Shown: positions 7,600-16,202 of the stretch, piece by piece | Position numbering within the stretch: the stretch's first letter is position 1 | How the letters are laid out: each line of letters opens with the position of its first letter | Assembly: GCA_025927575.1 (NCBI GenBank) | Contig: JAICLJ010000033.1 | Span: 1 to 34,779 of the forward strand | Length of the DNA stretch: 34,779 bases | Source of the DNA: Bryobacteraceae bacterium | Lineage (GTDB): Bacteria > Acidobacteriota > Terriglobia > Bryobacterales > Bryobacteraceae | Direction: 5' to 3' | Notes under the pieces: model-generated | What the model was told of the DNA's origin: nothing | What the model saw: the letters and a program-made list of their open reading frames with translations, nothing else | Database searches by the model: none | Program-made: the position numbers and the translations under genes

Positions 7600-7668
7600 A
7601 GCAGCGGCGCTGCCGATGTCGCGTATCGTGGTCTCCTCGAAGCCTCGCTGCCTGAATAGCTCCAAGGC
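7600..7668 (-). pseudogene. Relic of a TetR-family regulator N-terminus
   Basis: On the minus strand the frame reads 'LFRQRGFEETTIRDI', almost the consensus of the first helices of TetR-family DNA-binding domains (A.ELF...GFE.TT..DIA..AG). The recognition helix that should follow ('GVS.GTFY.HF') is missing, and the frame continues into sequence with no TetR character. Upstream, the expected 'ILDAA' occurs only in a different frame. I read this as the remains of a regulator gene that was divergent from the phosphatase gene at 7786. Confidence 0.45.
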
Positions 7669-7785
7669 AAAAACCGACGAAACCCAAAGCCGCATCCTGG
7701 AGGTCCGCGTCTTCCGCAACGCGGCGCCGGACTCTCCATCGTTCACGCCTGGTTTGCCTCAAAGCGATCAAACTAAGATAGAGCT

Positions 7786-8343
7786 ATGACGAGACGCAAG
7801 TTGATTCTCGCCTTTGCGCTTCTGCCGGCGCTGTGTTTTGCCGCCGATACTCCTCGCGGCATTCACGCGTTTCAAGAGGTCAACGAACACATCTATCGCG
7901 GCGGTCAGCCATCACGCGAAGGAATCCACGATCTCGCAAAACTCGGAGTGCGCGCGGTCGTCGATCTGCGAGGCGGCGGAGGACGATCCGTTGCGGAGAA
8001 GAAGCAGGTCGAGGCGCTCGGAATGAAATACTACGCTATTCCGCTCCCTGCTCTCGATGCTCCTCAGAAGGAGGAGATCGCGAAGGTTCTTGGCCTGCTC
8101 TACGATTCTCAAAACTGGCCGGTGTTTGTCCACTGCCAGCATGGCCGCGATCGAGCCGGGACCGTTATTGCCTGCTACCGGATCGCCCACGACAACTGGA
8201 CCAACCAGCGCGCGCTCAAAGAGGCTGCCTACCGCGGCTTGAGCCGCTTTGAAAGGGGCATGCGCGCATTCATCCTTCAATATGAGCCCGCCGGCGAAGC
8301 TCCGAAAACCATTGCCCTGACAGAACCGAAAAGCATTCAGTAG
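7786..8343 (+). CDS. Secreted dual-specificity / tyrosine phosphatase-like protein
   Basis: A 185-residue protein with an N-terminal export signal ('KLILAFALLPALCFAADT', cleavage near FAA). It carries the cysteine-phosphatase signature HCQHGRDRAG, with the catalytic Cys at 117 and Arg at 123 (HCX5R). Preceding landmarks fit the DSP/PTP fold: 'IYRGGQPSREGIHDLAKLGVRAVVDLR' early on, and 'YYAIPLPALDAP', whose Asp near 92 could be the general acid. The family hydrolyses phosphotyrosine, phosphoserine or inositol-phosphate esters; an exported form is likely to work on extracytoplasmic phosphate esters or proteins (inference). It ends 56 bases before pcrA and may share its transcript. Start ATG 7786 lacks a strong ribosome binding site. 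Confidence 0.82.
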   Translation: MTRRKLILAFALLPALCFAADTPRGIHAFQEVNEHIYRGGQPSREGIHDLAKLGVRAVVDLRGGGGRSVAEKKQVEALGMKYYAIPLPALDAPQKEEIAKVLGLLYDSQNWPVFVHCQHGRDRAGTVIACYRIAHDNWTNQRALKEAAYRGLSRFERGMRAFILQYEPAGEAPKTIALTEPKSIQ

Positions 8344-8399
8344 TCCCGATCGTTCCGGCGTGGAGCGGGTGTTATTCTGAAAGCGCATTCCCTCCGCAG

Positions 8400-10847
8400 A
8401 TGGATTTTCTAGAAGGTCTGAATCCCCAGCAAAAAGAAGCCGTTGCGCATGTCGAAGGCCCGATGTTGCTGCTTGCCGGAGCAGGAAGCGGTAAGACTCG
8501 CGTCATCACGAATCGCATCGCTCACCTGATTTCCGCGCATCATGTGCCTGGTCCCGCGGTGCTGGCCGTCACGTTCACCAACAAGGCCGCCGAAGAGATG
8601 CGGTCGCGCGTGGGCAGCTTGCTGGGCCGGACCACCACAATCGGCACGCCGCTGGTTTCAACATTTCATTCGTTCTGCGTACGAGTGCTGCGTCGCGATG
8701 GCGATTCACTTGCCGAGATACGCCCGGGTTTTACACGCCAGTTCACCATCTACGATGATGACGATCAGACCGCTCTGCTGAAATCGATCTATCGCAATCT
8801 CGGGATCGACGATAAGACCATTCAGTTCCGCGCCATGCTGTCGCGCATCAGCCATGGCAAGAGCCATAACGAGACGCCGCTCGACTGGTACAAACAGGCG
8901 ACCGACCCAAAAGCGACGCGGATGGCTAAGATCTACGAGCAGTACGAAGAGCGGTTGCTGCAGGCCAATGCCTTCGATTTCGACGATCTGCTGCTCGAAT
9001 CCGCCCGGTTGCTGAAGCACGACGAACTGTTGCGTCAACGCTATAACCGTCAATTCGAGTTCGTCATGATCGACGAATATCAGGATACGAATCGCAGCCA
9101 GTATGAGCTGATGCTGCTGCTGACCCACGTGCGCAAGAACGTGTGCGTGGTTGGAGATGAAGACCAGTCGATCTACGGCTGGCGCGGCGCCGATATCCGC
9201 AATATTCTGGATTTTGAGAAGGATTTTCCGAACGCCAAGGTCATTCGCCTGGAGCAGAACTACCGTTCGACGAAGAACATTCTCGAAGCGGCCAGCGCCC
9301 TTGTCGCGAATAATAAAGAACGCAAGGGGAAATGGCTCTGGACGGATTCAGGCGCGGGGTCGAAGATCGGCTTCTATGAAGCTCCGGACGGTGAAAACGA
9401 AGCGCTCTACATCGCCGACACTATCGAAAAGATTCTTTCGGCTCATCCCAATGAGCAGGTTGCCGTCCTGTACCGAACGAATTTCCAATCCCGCCAGATT
9501 GAAGAAGCGCTGCGGCGGTATGGCCGGAAGTACCTGGTTGTCGGAGGCTTCAGCTTCTATCAGCGCTCTGAAGTCAAAGACCTGCTAGCGTATTTGAAAG
9601 TGCTGCTGAGTCCCAGCGACTCGATCGGGTTATTGCGAATAATCAATACTCCGGCCCGCGGCATCGGCAAGAGTACCATCGAACAGATTGAGCGGTATGC
9701 GCTCGGGAAGAATCTGCCGCTGTGGCCTGCTATTCAGCACATGATCGACGAAAAAGCATTCGCCGCGCGCGCTGAATCCGCTCTCAAATCCTTCGTTCAA
9801 GTGATCGAAGAACTGCGTTTGACGGCCGCGAGCGCACCCATACCCGACACGCTTCGCGCGATTCTGCAGAAGACCGGTTATGAGGAGATGCTGAAAACGG
9901 ACAAGTCTCCGGAAGCCGAGTCGCGCCTGGCGAACTTGGAAGAGTTGATCAATGCCGCGGTGGAAGCGGCCGAACGAGGCGAAACCACATCGGAATTTCT
10001 AGATCATGCGGCGCTTGTTTCCGACAGCGATCAGGTGGATGAACGCGCGCCCGTATCTCTCCTGACCATCCACAATGCCAAGGGGCTGGAGTTTTCGAAT
10101 GTGTTCCTGGCCGGCATGGAGGAGGGGTTGTTTCCGCATAGCCGGTCGCTCAATTCGGAAACGGGCATGGAAGAGGAGCGCCGGCTTTGCTATGTCGGGA
10201 TGACGCGCGCCGAAAAGCGGCTTTATTTGACCTGGGCCCGGTATCGCCGGCGGTTTGGCAACGGCCAGCCAGAAGCCACCATTAAGTCGCGGTTCATTGC
10301 CGAGGTTCCGCCGAGTCTCTGTGAACGGCTCTCTCCCTATCGCGAGCTGCACGTCGATGAAGTGGAGCTGTTTTCGGAACAGCACGACGTCCGAGAGTCC
10401 GTTAAGCGCAATTTGTACACGGGACGCACTTTCAATTCGCTGGACAATATAGCGCAGTTTTTTGCCGAACGCGGCATGTCCGTGCCCTCTGGAATCACGC
10501 GCGCGCAAGAGGCTCGATCGGCGCCCCCAGCCCTACAAGGCCCGAAAGCCGATGTACGTATTTTGCCGGCCTCCACATCGCCGGCGAGTCGTCCGGTTCC
10601 CGCAATCCAAACTCAGAATAGGACTGCTTCCGTCACGCCCATCCGTCCGCCGGCGCCGAAATCCGCGCCGAAATTTCGGAGCGGCAAATTCGGCGCGGGC
10701 AGTACCGTCCAGCATCCAAAATACGGCCGGGGAGTGGTACTGCGTCGCGAAGGCGAGGGTGAGGATGCGAAACTAACTATAAGTTTCCCGGGACACGGGC
10801 TGAAGAAAATCATAGAAAAGTTCGCAGGAATCAAAGTCGAAGAATGA
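8400..10847 (+). CDS. pcrA: ATP-dependent DNA helicase PcrA/UvrD
   Basis: An 815-residue superfamily 1A 3'-5' DNA helicase acting in nucleotide excision and mismatch repair and in removing recombinase and blocked replication structures. Motifs in order: Q-motif 'GLNPQQKEAV' (6-15), Walker A 'AGAGSGKTR' (26-34), 'VTFTNKAAEEMR', Walker B 'MIDEYQDTNR' with D225-E226, 'GDEDQSIYGWRGA', 'LEQNYRST', 'VLYRTNFQSR', 'LTIHNAKGLEF' and 'RRLCYVGMTRAEKRLYL'. The C-terminal ~55 residues ('GSTVQHPKYGRGVVLRREG') form the PcrA/UvrD Tudor-like domain, which in relatives contacts RNA polymerase. It is close to full family length. PcrA and UvrD cannot be told apart by eye. The stop codon overlaps the start of a small basic protein (ATGA at 10844-10847). 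Confidence 0.96.
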   Translation: MDFLEGLNPQQKEAVAHVEGPMLLLAGAGSGKTRVITNRIAHLISAHHVPGPAVLAVTFTNKAAEEMRSRVGSLLGRTTTIGTPLVSTFHSFCVRVLRRDGDSLAEIRPGFTRQFTIYDDDDQTALLKSIYRNLGIDDKTIQFRAMLSRISHGKSHNETPLDWYKQATDPKATRMAKIYEQYEERLLQANAFDFDDLLLESARLLKHDELLRQRYNRQFEFVMIDEYQDTNRSQYELMLLLTHVRKNVCVVGDEDQSIYGWRGADIRNILDFEKDFPNAKVIRLEQNYRSTKNILEAASALVANNKERKGKWLWTDSGAGSKIGFYEAPDGENEALYIADTIEKILSAHPNEQVAVLYRTNFQSRQIEEALRRYGRKYLVVGGFSFYQRSEVKDLLAYLKVLLSPSDSIGLLRIINTPARGIGKSTIEQIERYALGKNLPLWPAIQHMIDEKAFAARAESALKSFVQVIEELRLTAASAPIPDTLRAILQKTGYEEMLKTDKSPEAESRLANLEELINAAVEAAERGETTSEFLDHAALVSDSDQVDERAPVSLLTIHNAKGLEFSNVFLAGMEEGLFPHSRSLNSETGMEEERRLCYVGMTRAEKRLYLTWARYRRRFGNGQPEATIKSRFIAEVPPSLCERLSPYRELHVDEVELFSEQHDVRESVKRNLYTGRTFNSLDNIAQFFAERGMSVPSGITRAQEARSAPPALQGPKADVRILPASTSPASRPVPAIQTQNRTASVTPIRPPAPKSAPKFRSGKFGAGSTVQHPKYGRGVVLRREGEGEDAKLTISFPGHGLKKIIEKFAGIKVEE

Positions 10848-11002
10848 ATACAAAACACGTCGCCGACAAGACAGAACGCAAGAAGGTGAAAAGGGAGGCC
10901 CGCAAGAAAGCGGCGCCCAAGGCGAAGCGCGCCTCCGGCGTAGCGCGCGGCTCGATGAAGAAAAAGGTGCGGAAGCTCGTCAAGGGGCAGCGTAAGCGGT
11001 AA
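10844..11002 (+). CDS. Very basic 52-residue protein coupled to pcrA
   Basis: A short open frame starts with ATG at 10844 inside the pcrA stop (ATGA overlap) and ends with TAA at 11000-11002. The product has 15 Lys and 8 Arg among 52 residues and only three acidic residues: 'TERKKVKREARKKAAPKAKR' in the middle and a basic end 'KLVKGQRKR'. The composition resembles histone H1-like, nucleoid or ribosome-associated small proteins, so nucleic acid binding is plausible (inference only). The four-base overlap suggests translational coupling to the helicase. I see no transmembrane segment. Its reality rests on the overlap, the sustained composition and the uninterrupted frame; homologues downstream of other acidobacterial pcrA genes would settle it. 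Confidence 0.6.
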   Translation: MNTKHVADKTERKKVKREARKKAAPKAKRASGVARGSMKKKVRKLVKGQRKR

Positions 11003-11078
11003 CAAAAGACCGAAAAACTCGCTGACGGCCGGTCATGTGGCAGGGGTAAGTGAGCGCCTCATCCCGCTGCATCGACCG

Positions 11079-11110
11079 GCCTGTCTATTTGACAGGCACT
11101 CTCGTATACT
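11079..11110 (+). promoter_or_regulatory. Inverted repeat and possible promoter upstream of the permease operon
   Basis: A perfect 7-bp inverted repeat GCCTGTC (11079-11085) / GACAGGC (11091-11097) with spacer TATTT is followed by a good -10-like TATACT at 11105-11110. TTGACA at 11089-11094 is too close to serve as its -35. The repeat would sit over the -35 region of a promoter using TATACT, as an operator does. There is no T-run after it, so a terminator is less likely. Confidence 0.4.
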
Positions 11111-11150
11111 GGCGCATGATGTTTCACGGCTCTCAACCCTCGCCCTCTGA

Positions 11151-12662
11151 ATGTCACAACTCCTGAAGACGAAGAGCATTGAGTCGCTCATTCACGAATC
11201 TGAATGCGGTGACAAGCGGCTGAAGCGTTCTCTCGGCCCGTGGAGTTTGATCGCCTTCGGCGTCGGCGCGGTCATCGGCTCTGGTATTTTCACGCTGACA
11301 GGCACCGCCGCGGTCGGGTCGATGTACATCTCGCATTCGATCTTTGAGGCGCCTGTCCTCGATCTGCTTCTGCATGGCGCGAAAACCGCATCCGGTGTCG
11401 GCCGGCCGGGGGCTGGCCCGGCCATCACGCTGTCGTTCATTTTGGTGGCGATCGTCTGCGGATTCGCGGCGCTGTGCTATGCGGAATTGGCGTCGATGAT
11501 CCCTATCGCGGGGAGCGCGTACACTTACGCCTATACCACGCTTGGAGAGATTTTCGCCTGGATCATCGGATGGGACCTGATCCTCGAATATGCCGTCTCA
11601 AATATGTCTGTTGCGGTGGGTTTTTCCGCTTACTCTAACGATATTTGTGACTTTCTTTTTCATACTCATCTGCCGGATTACCTGTCCAATCCGGCCATGA
11701 TCGAGCTACACCGGACGGGAGCGATCTTTAACATACCCGCCTTCCTCGTCGTGATGGCGCTGACCTGGGTTCTTGTACGCGGCGTTAGTGAAAGCGCGGG
11801 AGCTAACAACGTGATGGTTGTGATTAAGATCGCGGCGGTGCTCGTGTTCGTCTTTGGCGCCGCGCATGCAATCAAGCCGGAGCACTGGCGGCCGTACATG
11901 CCCAACGGCTTCTCGGGCGTGCTCACCGGCGCCGCCATCGTATTCTTTACCTATATCGGCTTCGACTCGGTGTCGTGCGCCGCCGAGGAAACCAGGAATC
12001 CGCAGCGGGACATGCCCATAGGAATTATCGGCACCTTGATTGTCTGCGGCATTTTATACGCATCGGTTGCGCTGGTGCTGACCGGGATCGTCAATTGGAA
12101 AACGCTGAACAATGCGGCGCCCGTCGCCAATGCGTTAAAGGCGATCGGTCTAAATAATCTGCGATTCGTGGTTACGACCGGCGCGCTGCTGGGCATGTTG
12201 TCGTCGCTGCTCGTTTACCAATATGGGCAGGCGCGCATCTGGTTTGCCATGTCTCGCGACCGGCTGCTTCCCGATCTGTTTTCGAAGGTCCATAAGCGCT
12301 TTCAGACGCCGTACGTTAGCACGTGGATTGCGGGCTTTTTCGTCGCGGTACCGGCGGGGATCTGGGATATCGGCACGCTTGCCGAGCTTGCGAACATCGG
12401 CACCCTCTTCGCCTTTATTCTTGTTGCGTTTGGCGTCATCGTTCTGCGGCGCACGCAGCCCGATCGCCCCCGTGGATTCCGCGTGCCTTGGGTGCCGCTC
12501 ACGCCGGTCCTGGCAATCGTCTTTTGCGGCGTCTTGATGTTGAGTCTTCCGCTCCAAACGTTCCTGCGGTTTATCGCCTGGCTGCTCATTGGCCTTGTGA
12601 TCTATTTCTGTTACAGCAGCAAGCGCAGTCCTCTTCGCACCGAAGAAGCCGTCGAAAAGTAA
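11151..12662 (+). CDS. APC-superfamily amino acid permease (CAT/YfnA type)
   Basis: A 503-residue integral membrane transporter with about 12 predicted helices. The N-terminus 'RLKRSLGPWSLIAFGVGAVIGSGIFTLTG' is the classic first helix of cationic amino acid transporter-like APC permeases, with the substrate-binding GVGAVIGSGIF motif. 'GFAALCYAELASMIPIAGSAYTYAY' and 'FFTYIGFDSVSCAAEETRNP' are further family marks. An insertion of roughly 35 residues separates helices 1 and 2 ('SMYISHSIFEAPVLDLLLHG'). Likely role: proton-coupled uptake of an amino acid; substrate not predictable. No ribosome binding site is evident before ATG 11151. It is the first gene of a three-gene operon: the SpoIIE phosphatase begins 5 bases after its stop. 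Confidence 0.92.
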   Translation: MSQLLKTKSIESLIHESECGDKRLKRSLGPWSLIAFGVGAVIGSGIFTLTGTAAVGSMYISHSIFEAPVLDLLLHGAKTASGVGRPGAGPAITLSFILVAIVCGFAALCYAELASMIPIAGSAYTYAYTTLGEIFAWIIGWDLILEYAVSNMSVAVGFSAYSNDICDFLFHTHLPDYLSNPAMIELHRTGAIFNIPAFLVVMALTWVLVRGVSESAGANNVMVVIKIAAVLVFVFGAAHAIKPEHWRPYMPNGFSGVLTGAAIVFFTYIGFDSVSCAAEETRNPQRDMPIGIIGTLIVCGILYASVALVLTGIVNWKTLNNAAPVANALKAIGLNNLRFVVTTGALLGMLSSLLVYQYGQARIWFAMSRDRLLPDLFSKVHKRFQTPYVSTWIAGFFVAVPAGIWDIGTLAELANIGTLFAFILVAFGVIVLRRTQPDRPRGFRVPWVPLTPVLAIVFCGVLMLSLPLQTFLRFIAWLLIGLVIYFCYSSKRSPLRTEEAVEK

Positions 12663-12667
12663 ATCTT

Positions 12668-15238
12668 ATGCGCTCCCGGAAGGCCACGCTTCAATACGTC
12701 CTGTTACTGGTGCTGCTGGTGTGGGGCGCGGGCGTCAGCGTAACAGTTGCGGTATACGAGATCTACCAGCGAGCAGCGACGCACGATACGGAGAAGCCGT
12801 TCAGATTCCAAGGTAGAACGCTGGATCTCGCCTTCGTGAATGAATCCGGCAGGGCCGCCGGTCTCCAGCGTGGGGATGAAATCGTGACGGTCGGTGGCGA
12901 GCGGATCACCGGTTACGAGCAACTCGACCGGCTTCGCATGCGGTGGCGCCCCGGCAGTGTCATTCAACTTGGGGTCCTTCGCCGGGAGAAAGGGCATCTG
13001 CCGCGCGAGATGGATGTGGCGCTCGCCGTGAGCAGCGTCAGCAGACCGGCTATCGATTGGACGACGGCGATTTCTCTTTTCGCCGTGCTCCCGCTGGTTT
13101 CTCTGGCCATCGGCTTCTTCGTCGCGTTCACGCGCCCTCGCGATCCCGTCGCATGGCTGACGATGGCGCTGCTTGCCTCGTTCGGCCAAATTGCGCAGGA
13201 TAGCTTTTTTGCGTTGAGTTCGCCCCTTCGCGAGGCTGTCATGGTTTACCGGGCCTTTTTCAACGAGACCTGGCCTTTGTGGGTGATGCTGTTCGGCTTG
13301 TATTTTCCCGAACCGTTCGATTTTTTACGGCGCAGGCGGTGGATTCCCTGGCTGCTTTCCCTTCCGTTTCTCTGCCTGCTTGCCCTATCGGTCTATATCG
13401 AATTTCATGTAGGCCATGACATTGCGCGGGTCAAGCCGCTGGTTGCAGCAACGCGGTGGATTAATAAGCCGGCAACGGTGTTCGCCATTCTGTGTGCGTT
13501 TAGCTTCTTCGCGAGTATCGCGATCAAGCTGGCACAAGAGCGGCACCCGGACGCTCGGCGGCGCCTCCAGTGGCTATTGGCCGGCTGCGGCGTCGGGCTG
13601 ACGCCGGTATTGGTATTCGCTCTCTTCCAGAGCGTTTTGAACATCAGACTCCCGCTTTGGTTCATTGTTTCGGCGTTGCTGCTGATTATCCTCTTTCCAC
13701 TGACGCTCGGGTACGTAATCGTGGTCCAGCGGGCTATGAACGTTCGAATCGCGCTCCGGATAGGCGTGCAATATACGTTGGCGCGCGGCGGCATCACCGC
13801 CGCACGTGTCTGCCTGACTGCGCTCATTATCTTTTTTATGTACCGGCTCACCAAGAGCTCCGACAATGCTCTGTGGGCGGACTTCGCCATCGGCGTGTGT
13901 GTGGTGCTGCTGTTTCTTTTACGGAGAGTCGGCCGGTCGGTAATGAATTGGACGGACCGGCGCTTCTTTCGGGAAGCATACGACACCGAAGTGATTTTGA
14001 CGGAACTCAGCCATAACGTGGCGGGCATTCGCGATATGAGGACGCTTCTCGAGACGGTATCGCGCCAGATTTCGGATTCGCTGCATGTTCCGCGCGTGGC
14101 CGTGCTGCTCGATTCCTCCGGGAGTTTTCGCCCGGAGTATTCGCTTGGATATAGCCCGGAGCCGGCCGTGGAGTTAAGCCCCGAAGGGACAGCCGTTCAG
14201 GTTCTAAAGGAAACCGGCCAGCCCTCGCGGGTCTATCTCGACGACGACAGCTCTTGGACCCAGCGAACGCCGGAAGAGGAGCGCGAGATCCTGCGTATTC
14301 TCGATGCGCAACTATTGTTGCCGGTAGCTCTAAAGGATCGCCTTCTAGGGATCATCAGTTTAGGGCCGAAGCGTTCGGAAGAGCCTTATTCGGCGGACGA
14401 CCTGCGGCTTCTGAACGCAGTAGCGTCACAAACAGGGTTGGCTCTCGAGAACGCGCGCCTCACCGAGAGCATCAAGGTGGAAGTGGCGCAGCGCGAGCGC
14501 ATCAATCGCGAACTCGAGATCGCGCGCGAGGTACAGCAGCGCCTTTTCCCGCAGCATCTTCCCGTGGTAGAGGGGCTGGATCTCGCCGCGTATTGCCGTC
14601 CGCAGCAAGGCGTTGGCGGCGACTACTACGACTTCTTGAGTCTGGAGAACGGGGAATGCCTTGGCATCGCGATTGGCGATGTCTCGGGGAAGGGAATCGG
14701 CGCGGCGCTGACCATGGCGACGCTGCAAGCATCGCTGCGGGGCCGGACCATAAGCCAGTCGGGAAGCGTCGCCGGCATGATCGAGCTGATCAACAAGCTG
14801 TTGTATGAGGCGTCCGCGTCAAACCGGTACGCAACGTTCTTTTATGCGCAGTATTATCCGAAGACGCGCTTGCTGCGTTATGTGAATGCCGGACACAACG
14901 CCCCAATCGTCTGCCGCCCTCATGGTGACGGCCAGACGATTCTGCGCCTCGACGAAGGCGGCACAATTATCGGGATCTTTCCGGATTCCGTTTATAACGA
15001 GGGGTCGCTGCAGCTCGAGCACGAGGACCTGCTGGTCGCCTTTACCGATGGCGTCAGCGAGGCGATGAACGAACATGAGGAGGAGTTTGAAGAAGAGCGG
15101 CTGATAGCGGCGGTGCGTGAATTTCACAGCCTGACCGCCGCGGAAACCATTGTCCATATTCTGGAGCGCGTCGACGACTTTACGGGGGGCACCAGGCAGC
15201 ACGACGACATGACACTCGTCGTGGTTCGGGTTCAATAG
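12668..15238 (+). CDS. PDZ-7TM-GAF-SpoIIE (RsbU-like) protein phosphatase
   Basis: An 856-residue membrane signalling phosphatase. Residues 8-30 are a membrane helix. Residues ~45-115 form a PDZ-like domain outside the membrane ('GRAAGLQRGDEIVTVGGERI'). About seven helices follow (135-420), then a linker 'RRFFREAYDTEVILTELSHNV', a GAF domain (~455-605), a short coiled coil ('EREREINRELEIAREVQQRLFP'-like) and a PP2C-type SpoIIE domain. In that domain 'GGDYYDF', 'AIGDVSGKGIGAAL', 'YVNAGHNAP', 'FTDGVSEAM' and 'HDDMTLVVVR' carry the metal-binding aspartates. Relatives dephosphorylate anti-sigma-factor antagonists in partner-switching pathways; no such antagonist is encoded nearby. The ATG at 12668 is chosen because the upstream frame overlaps the permease. 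It starts 5 bases after the permease, and the glycosyltransferase follows by 3 bases. Confidence 0.93.
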   Translation: MRSRKATLQYVLLLVLLVWGAGVSVTVAVYEIYQRAATHDTEKPFRFQGRTLDLAFVNESGRAAGLQRGDEIVTVGGERITGYEQLDRLRMRWRPGSVIQLGVLRREKGHLPREMDVALAVSSVSRPAIDWTTAISLFAVLPLVSLAIGFFVAFTRPRDPVAWLTMALLASFGQIAQDSFFALSSPLREAVMVYRAFFNETWPLWVMLFGLYFPEPFDFLRRRRWIPWLLSLPFLCLLALSVYIEFHVGHDIARVKPLVAATRWINKPATVFAILCAFSFFASIAIKLAQERHPDARRRLQWLLAGCGVGLTPVLVFALFQSVLNIRLPLWFIVSALLLIILFPLTLGYVIVVQRAMNVRIALRIGVQYTLARGGITAARVCLTALIIFFMYRLTKSSDNALWADFAIGVCVVLLFLLRRVGRSVMNWTDRRFFREAYDTEVILTELSHNVAGIRDMRTLLETVSRQISDSLHVPRVAVLLDSSGSFRPEYSLGYSPEPAVELSPEGTAVQVLKETGQPSRVYLDDDSSWTQRTPEEEREILRILDAQLLLPVALKDRLLGIISLGPKRSEEPYSADDLRLLNAVASQTGLALENARLTESIKVEVAQRERINRELEIAREVQQRLFPQHLPVVEGLDLAAYCRPQQGVGGDYYDFLSLENGECLGIAIGDVSGKGIGAALTMATLQASLRGRTISQSGSVAGMIELINKLLYEASASNRYATFFYAQYYPKTRLLRYVNAGHNAPIVCRPHGDGQTILRLDEGGTIIGIFPDSVYNEGSLQLEHEDLLVAFTDGVSEAMNEHEEEFEEERLIAAVREFHSLTAAETIVHILERVDDFTGGTRQHDDMTLVVVRVQ

Positions 15239-15241
15239 CGG

Positions 15242-16162
15242 ATGAAACCCGAAGTATCGGTTGTTATCTCCACTTACAATCGCGCCGATAGCCTGCTAGC
15301 GGCGGTGAGCAGCGTGCTCGTGCAAGACCAGGCGCCGCCTTACGAGCTGATCGTTGTCGATAATAACTGCGCTGACGAAACCGCGGAGCGGATCCAGCAA
15401 CTGGCGCGGCGGGATCGACGCCTCAGGTATGTATTCGAGCCGCGGCAGGGCGTCTCGCACGGCCGCAATGCCGGGATAGCGATAGCGCAGGCGTCTATCA
15501 TTGCGTTCACCGACGATGACGTCTCCGTTGAAAGCGATTGGATCGCGGAGATCCGGAAAGCATTCGAGGCCAAACCGGATCATGGCTGCATCGGCGGCAG
15601 AGTTCTGCCGCGGTGGCCGTCGCCTCCTCCTAGGTGGCTGAATGAGAGGCACTGGGCGCCGCTTGCGCTGCTTGATTACGGGCAGGAACAGGCGATCGAC
15701 GCCAACAATCGCCGCTGCCTGATCACGGCCAACATGGCCGTCCGCCGAGACGTGTTCGATCGGATTGGCTGCTTCCGCCCGGCGCTGCAAAAGACAGCAG
15801 CCTCTGCCTGTTCAATGGAAGACCAGGAGTTGCAGGAGCGATACTGGCGCGTGGGTGGCCGGTGCTGGTTTAATCCGCGCATGATCGTTTACGCCGCAAT
15901 ACAGCCGGAACGCCTTACGAAGAGTTACCATCGGCGCTGGCGTTTTCAGCATGGCGAATTGCACGCGATGCTGCGAGATCCGGATGTGGAGGCCTCAAAA
16001 CTCCGGCTGTTCGGCGTGCCCGGTCACATCCTGCGCCGTGCCGCCGCGGCATCGCTGCGGGCCGGAACGAACTATCTGATTGGGAATCGCGACAAGGCCT
16101 TCGATAGCGAAGCGGAGATCAGGTTCTATGCCGGATTCATTCGAGAACGCATGCGTCAATAG
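15242..16162 (+). CDS. Family 2 glycosyltransferase
   Basis: A 306-residue GT-A fold glycosyltransferase. The N-terminus 'SVVISTYNRADSLLAAVSSV', the nucleotide-sugar binding 'LIVVDNN' (D40), 'GVSHGRNAGIA' and the metal-binding 'FTDDDV' (D91-D93) are typical. 'ANMAVRRDVFDRIGCFRP' and 'SMEDQELQERYWRVGG' correspond to the acceptor region with its catalytic acidic residues (ED). No membrane helix is obvious, so it is likely cytoplasmic or peripheral. Sugar and acceptor are unknown. It is the last gene of the permease-phosphatase operon (3 bases after the preceding stop) and is followed at once by a strong terminator hairpin. Confidence 0.9.
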   Translation: MKPEVSVVISTYNRADSLLAAVSSVLVQDQAPPYELIVVDNNCADETAERIQQLARRDRRLRYVFEPRQGVSHGRNAGIAIAQASIIAFTDDDVSVESDWIAEIRKAFEAKPDHGCIGGRVLPRWPSPPPRWLNERHWAPLALLDYGQEQAIDANNRRCLITANMAVRRDVFDRIGCFRPALQKTAASACSMEDQELQERYWRVGGRCWFNPRMIVYAAIQPERLTKSYHRRWRFQHGELHAMLRDPDVEASKLRLFGVPGHILRRAAAASLRAGTNYLIGNRDKAFDSEAEIRFYAGFIRERMRQ

Positions 16163-16167
16163 CCGCA

Positions 16168-16202
16168 ATCCGGAGCCCGACAACGGGATCCGGATATCTT
16201 TT
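16168..16202 (+). terminator. Strong intrinsic terminator closing the permease operon
   Basis: A 12-bp stem with one mismatch, ATCCGGAGCCCG (16168-16179) against CGGGATCCGGAT (16184-16195), with loop ACAA, is followed by ATCTTTT (16196-16202). It sits between the convergent glycosyltransferase and DinB-like genes; its T-run touches the stop codon of the latter. On the minus side there is no U-tract. Confidence 0.8.

Noticed and set aside
7381..7746. Minus-strand open frame of 121 codons as a full regulator gene
   Set aside because: Only about 22 residues look like TetR; the remainder is antisense to the HEAT-like gene and has no helix-turn-helix recognition helix. It is listed only as a relic.
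11089..11110. TTGACA plus TATACT as a standard sigma-70 promoter
   Set aside because: The spacer is only 10 bases. TATACT may still be a -10 element, but with a different -35.
12323..12667. N-terminal extension of the SpoIIE phosphatase frame into the permease
   Set aside because: It overlaps the permease coding region in another frame; the ATG at 12668 gives a proper membrane leader.
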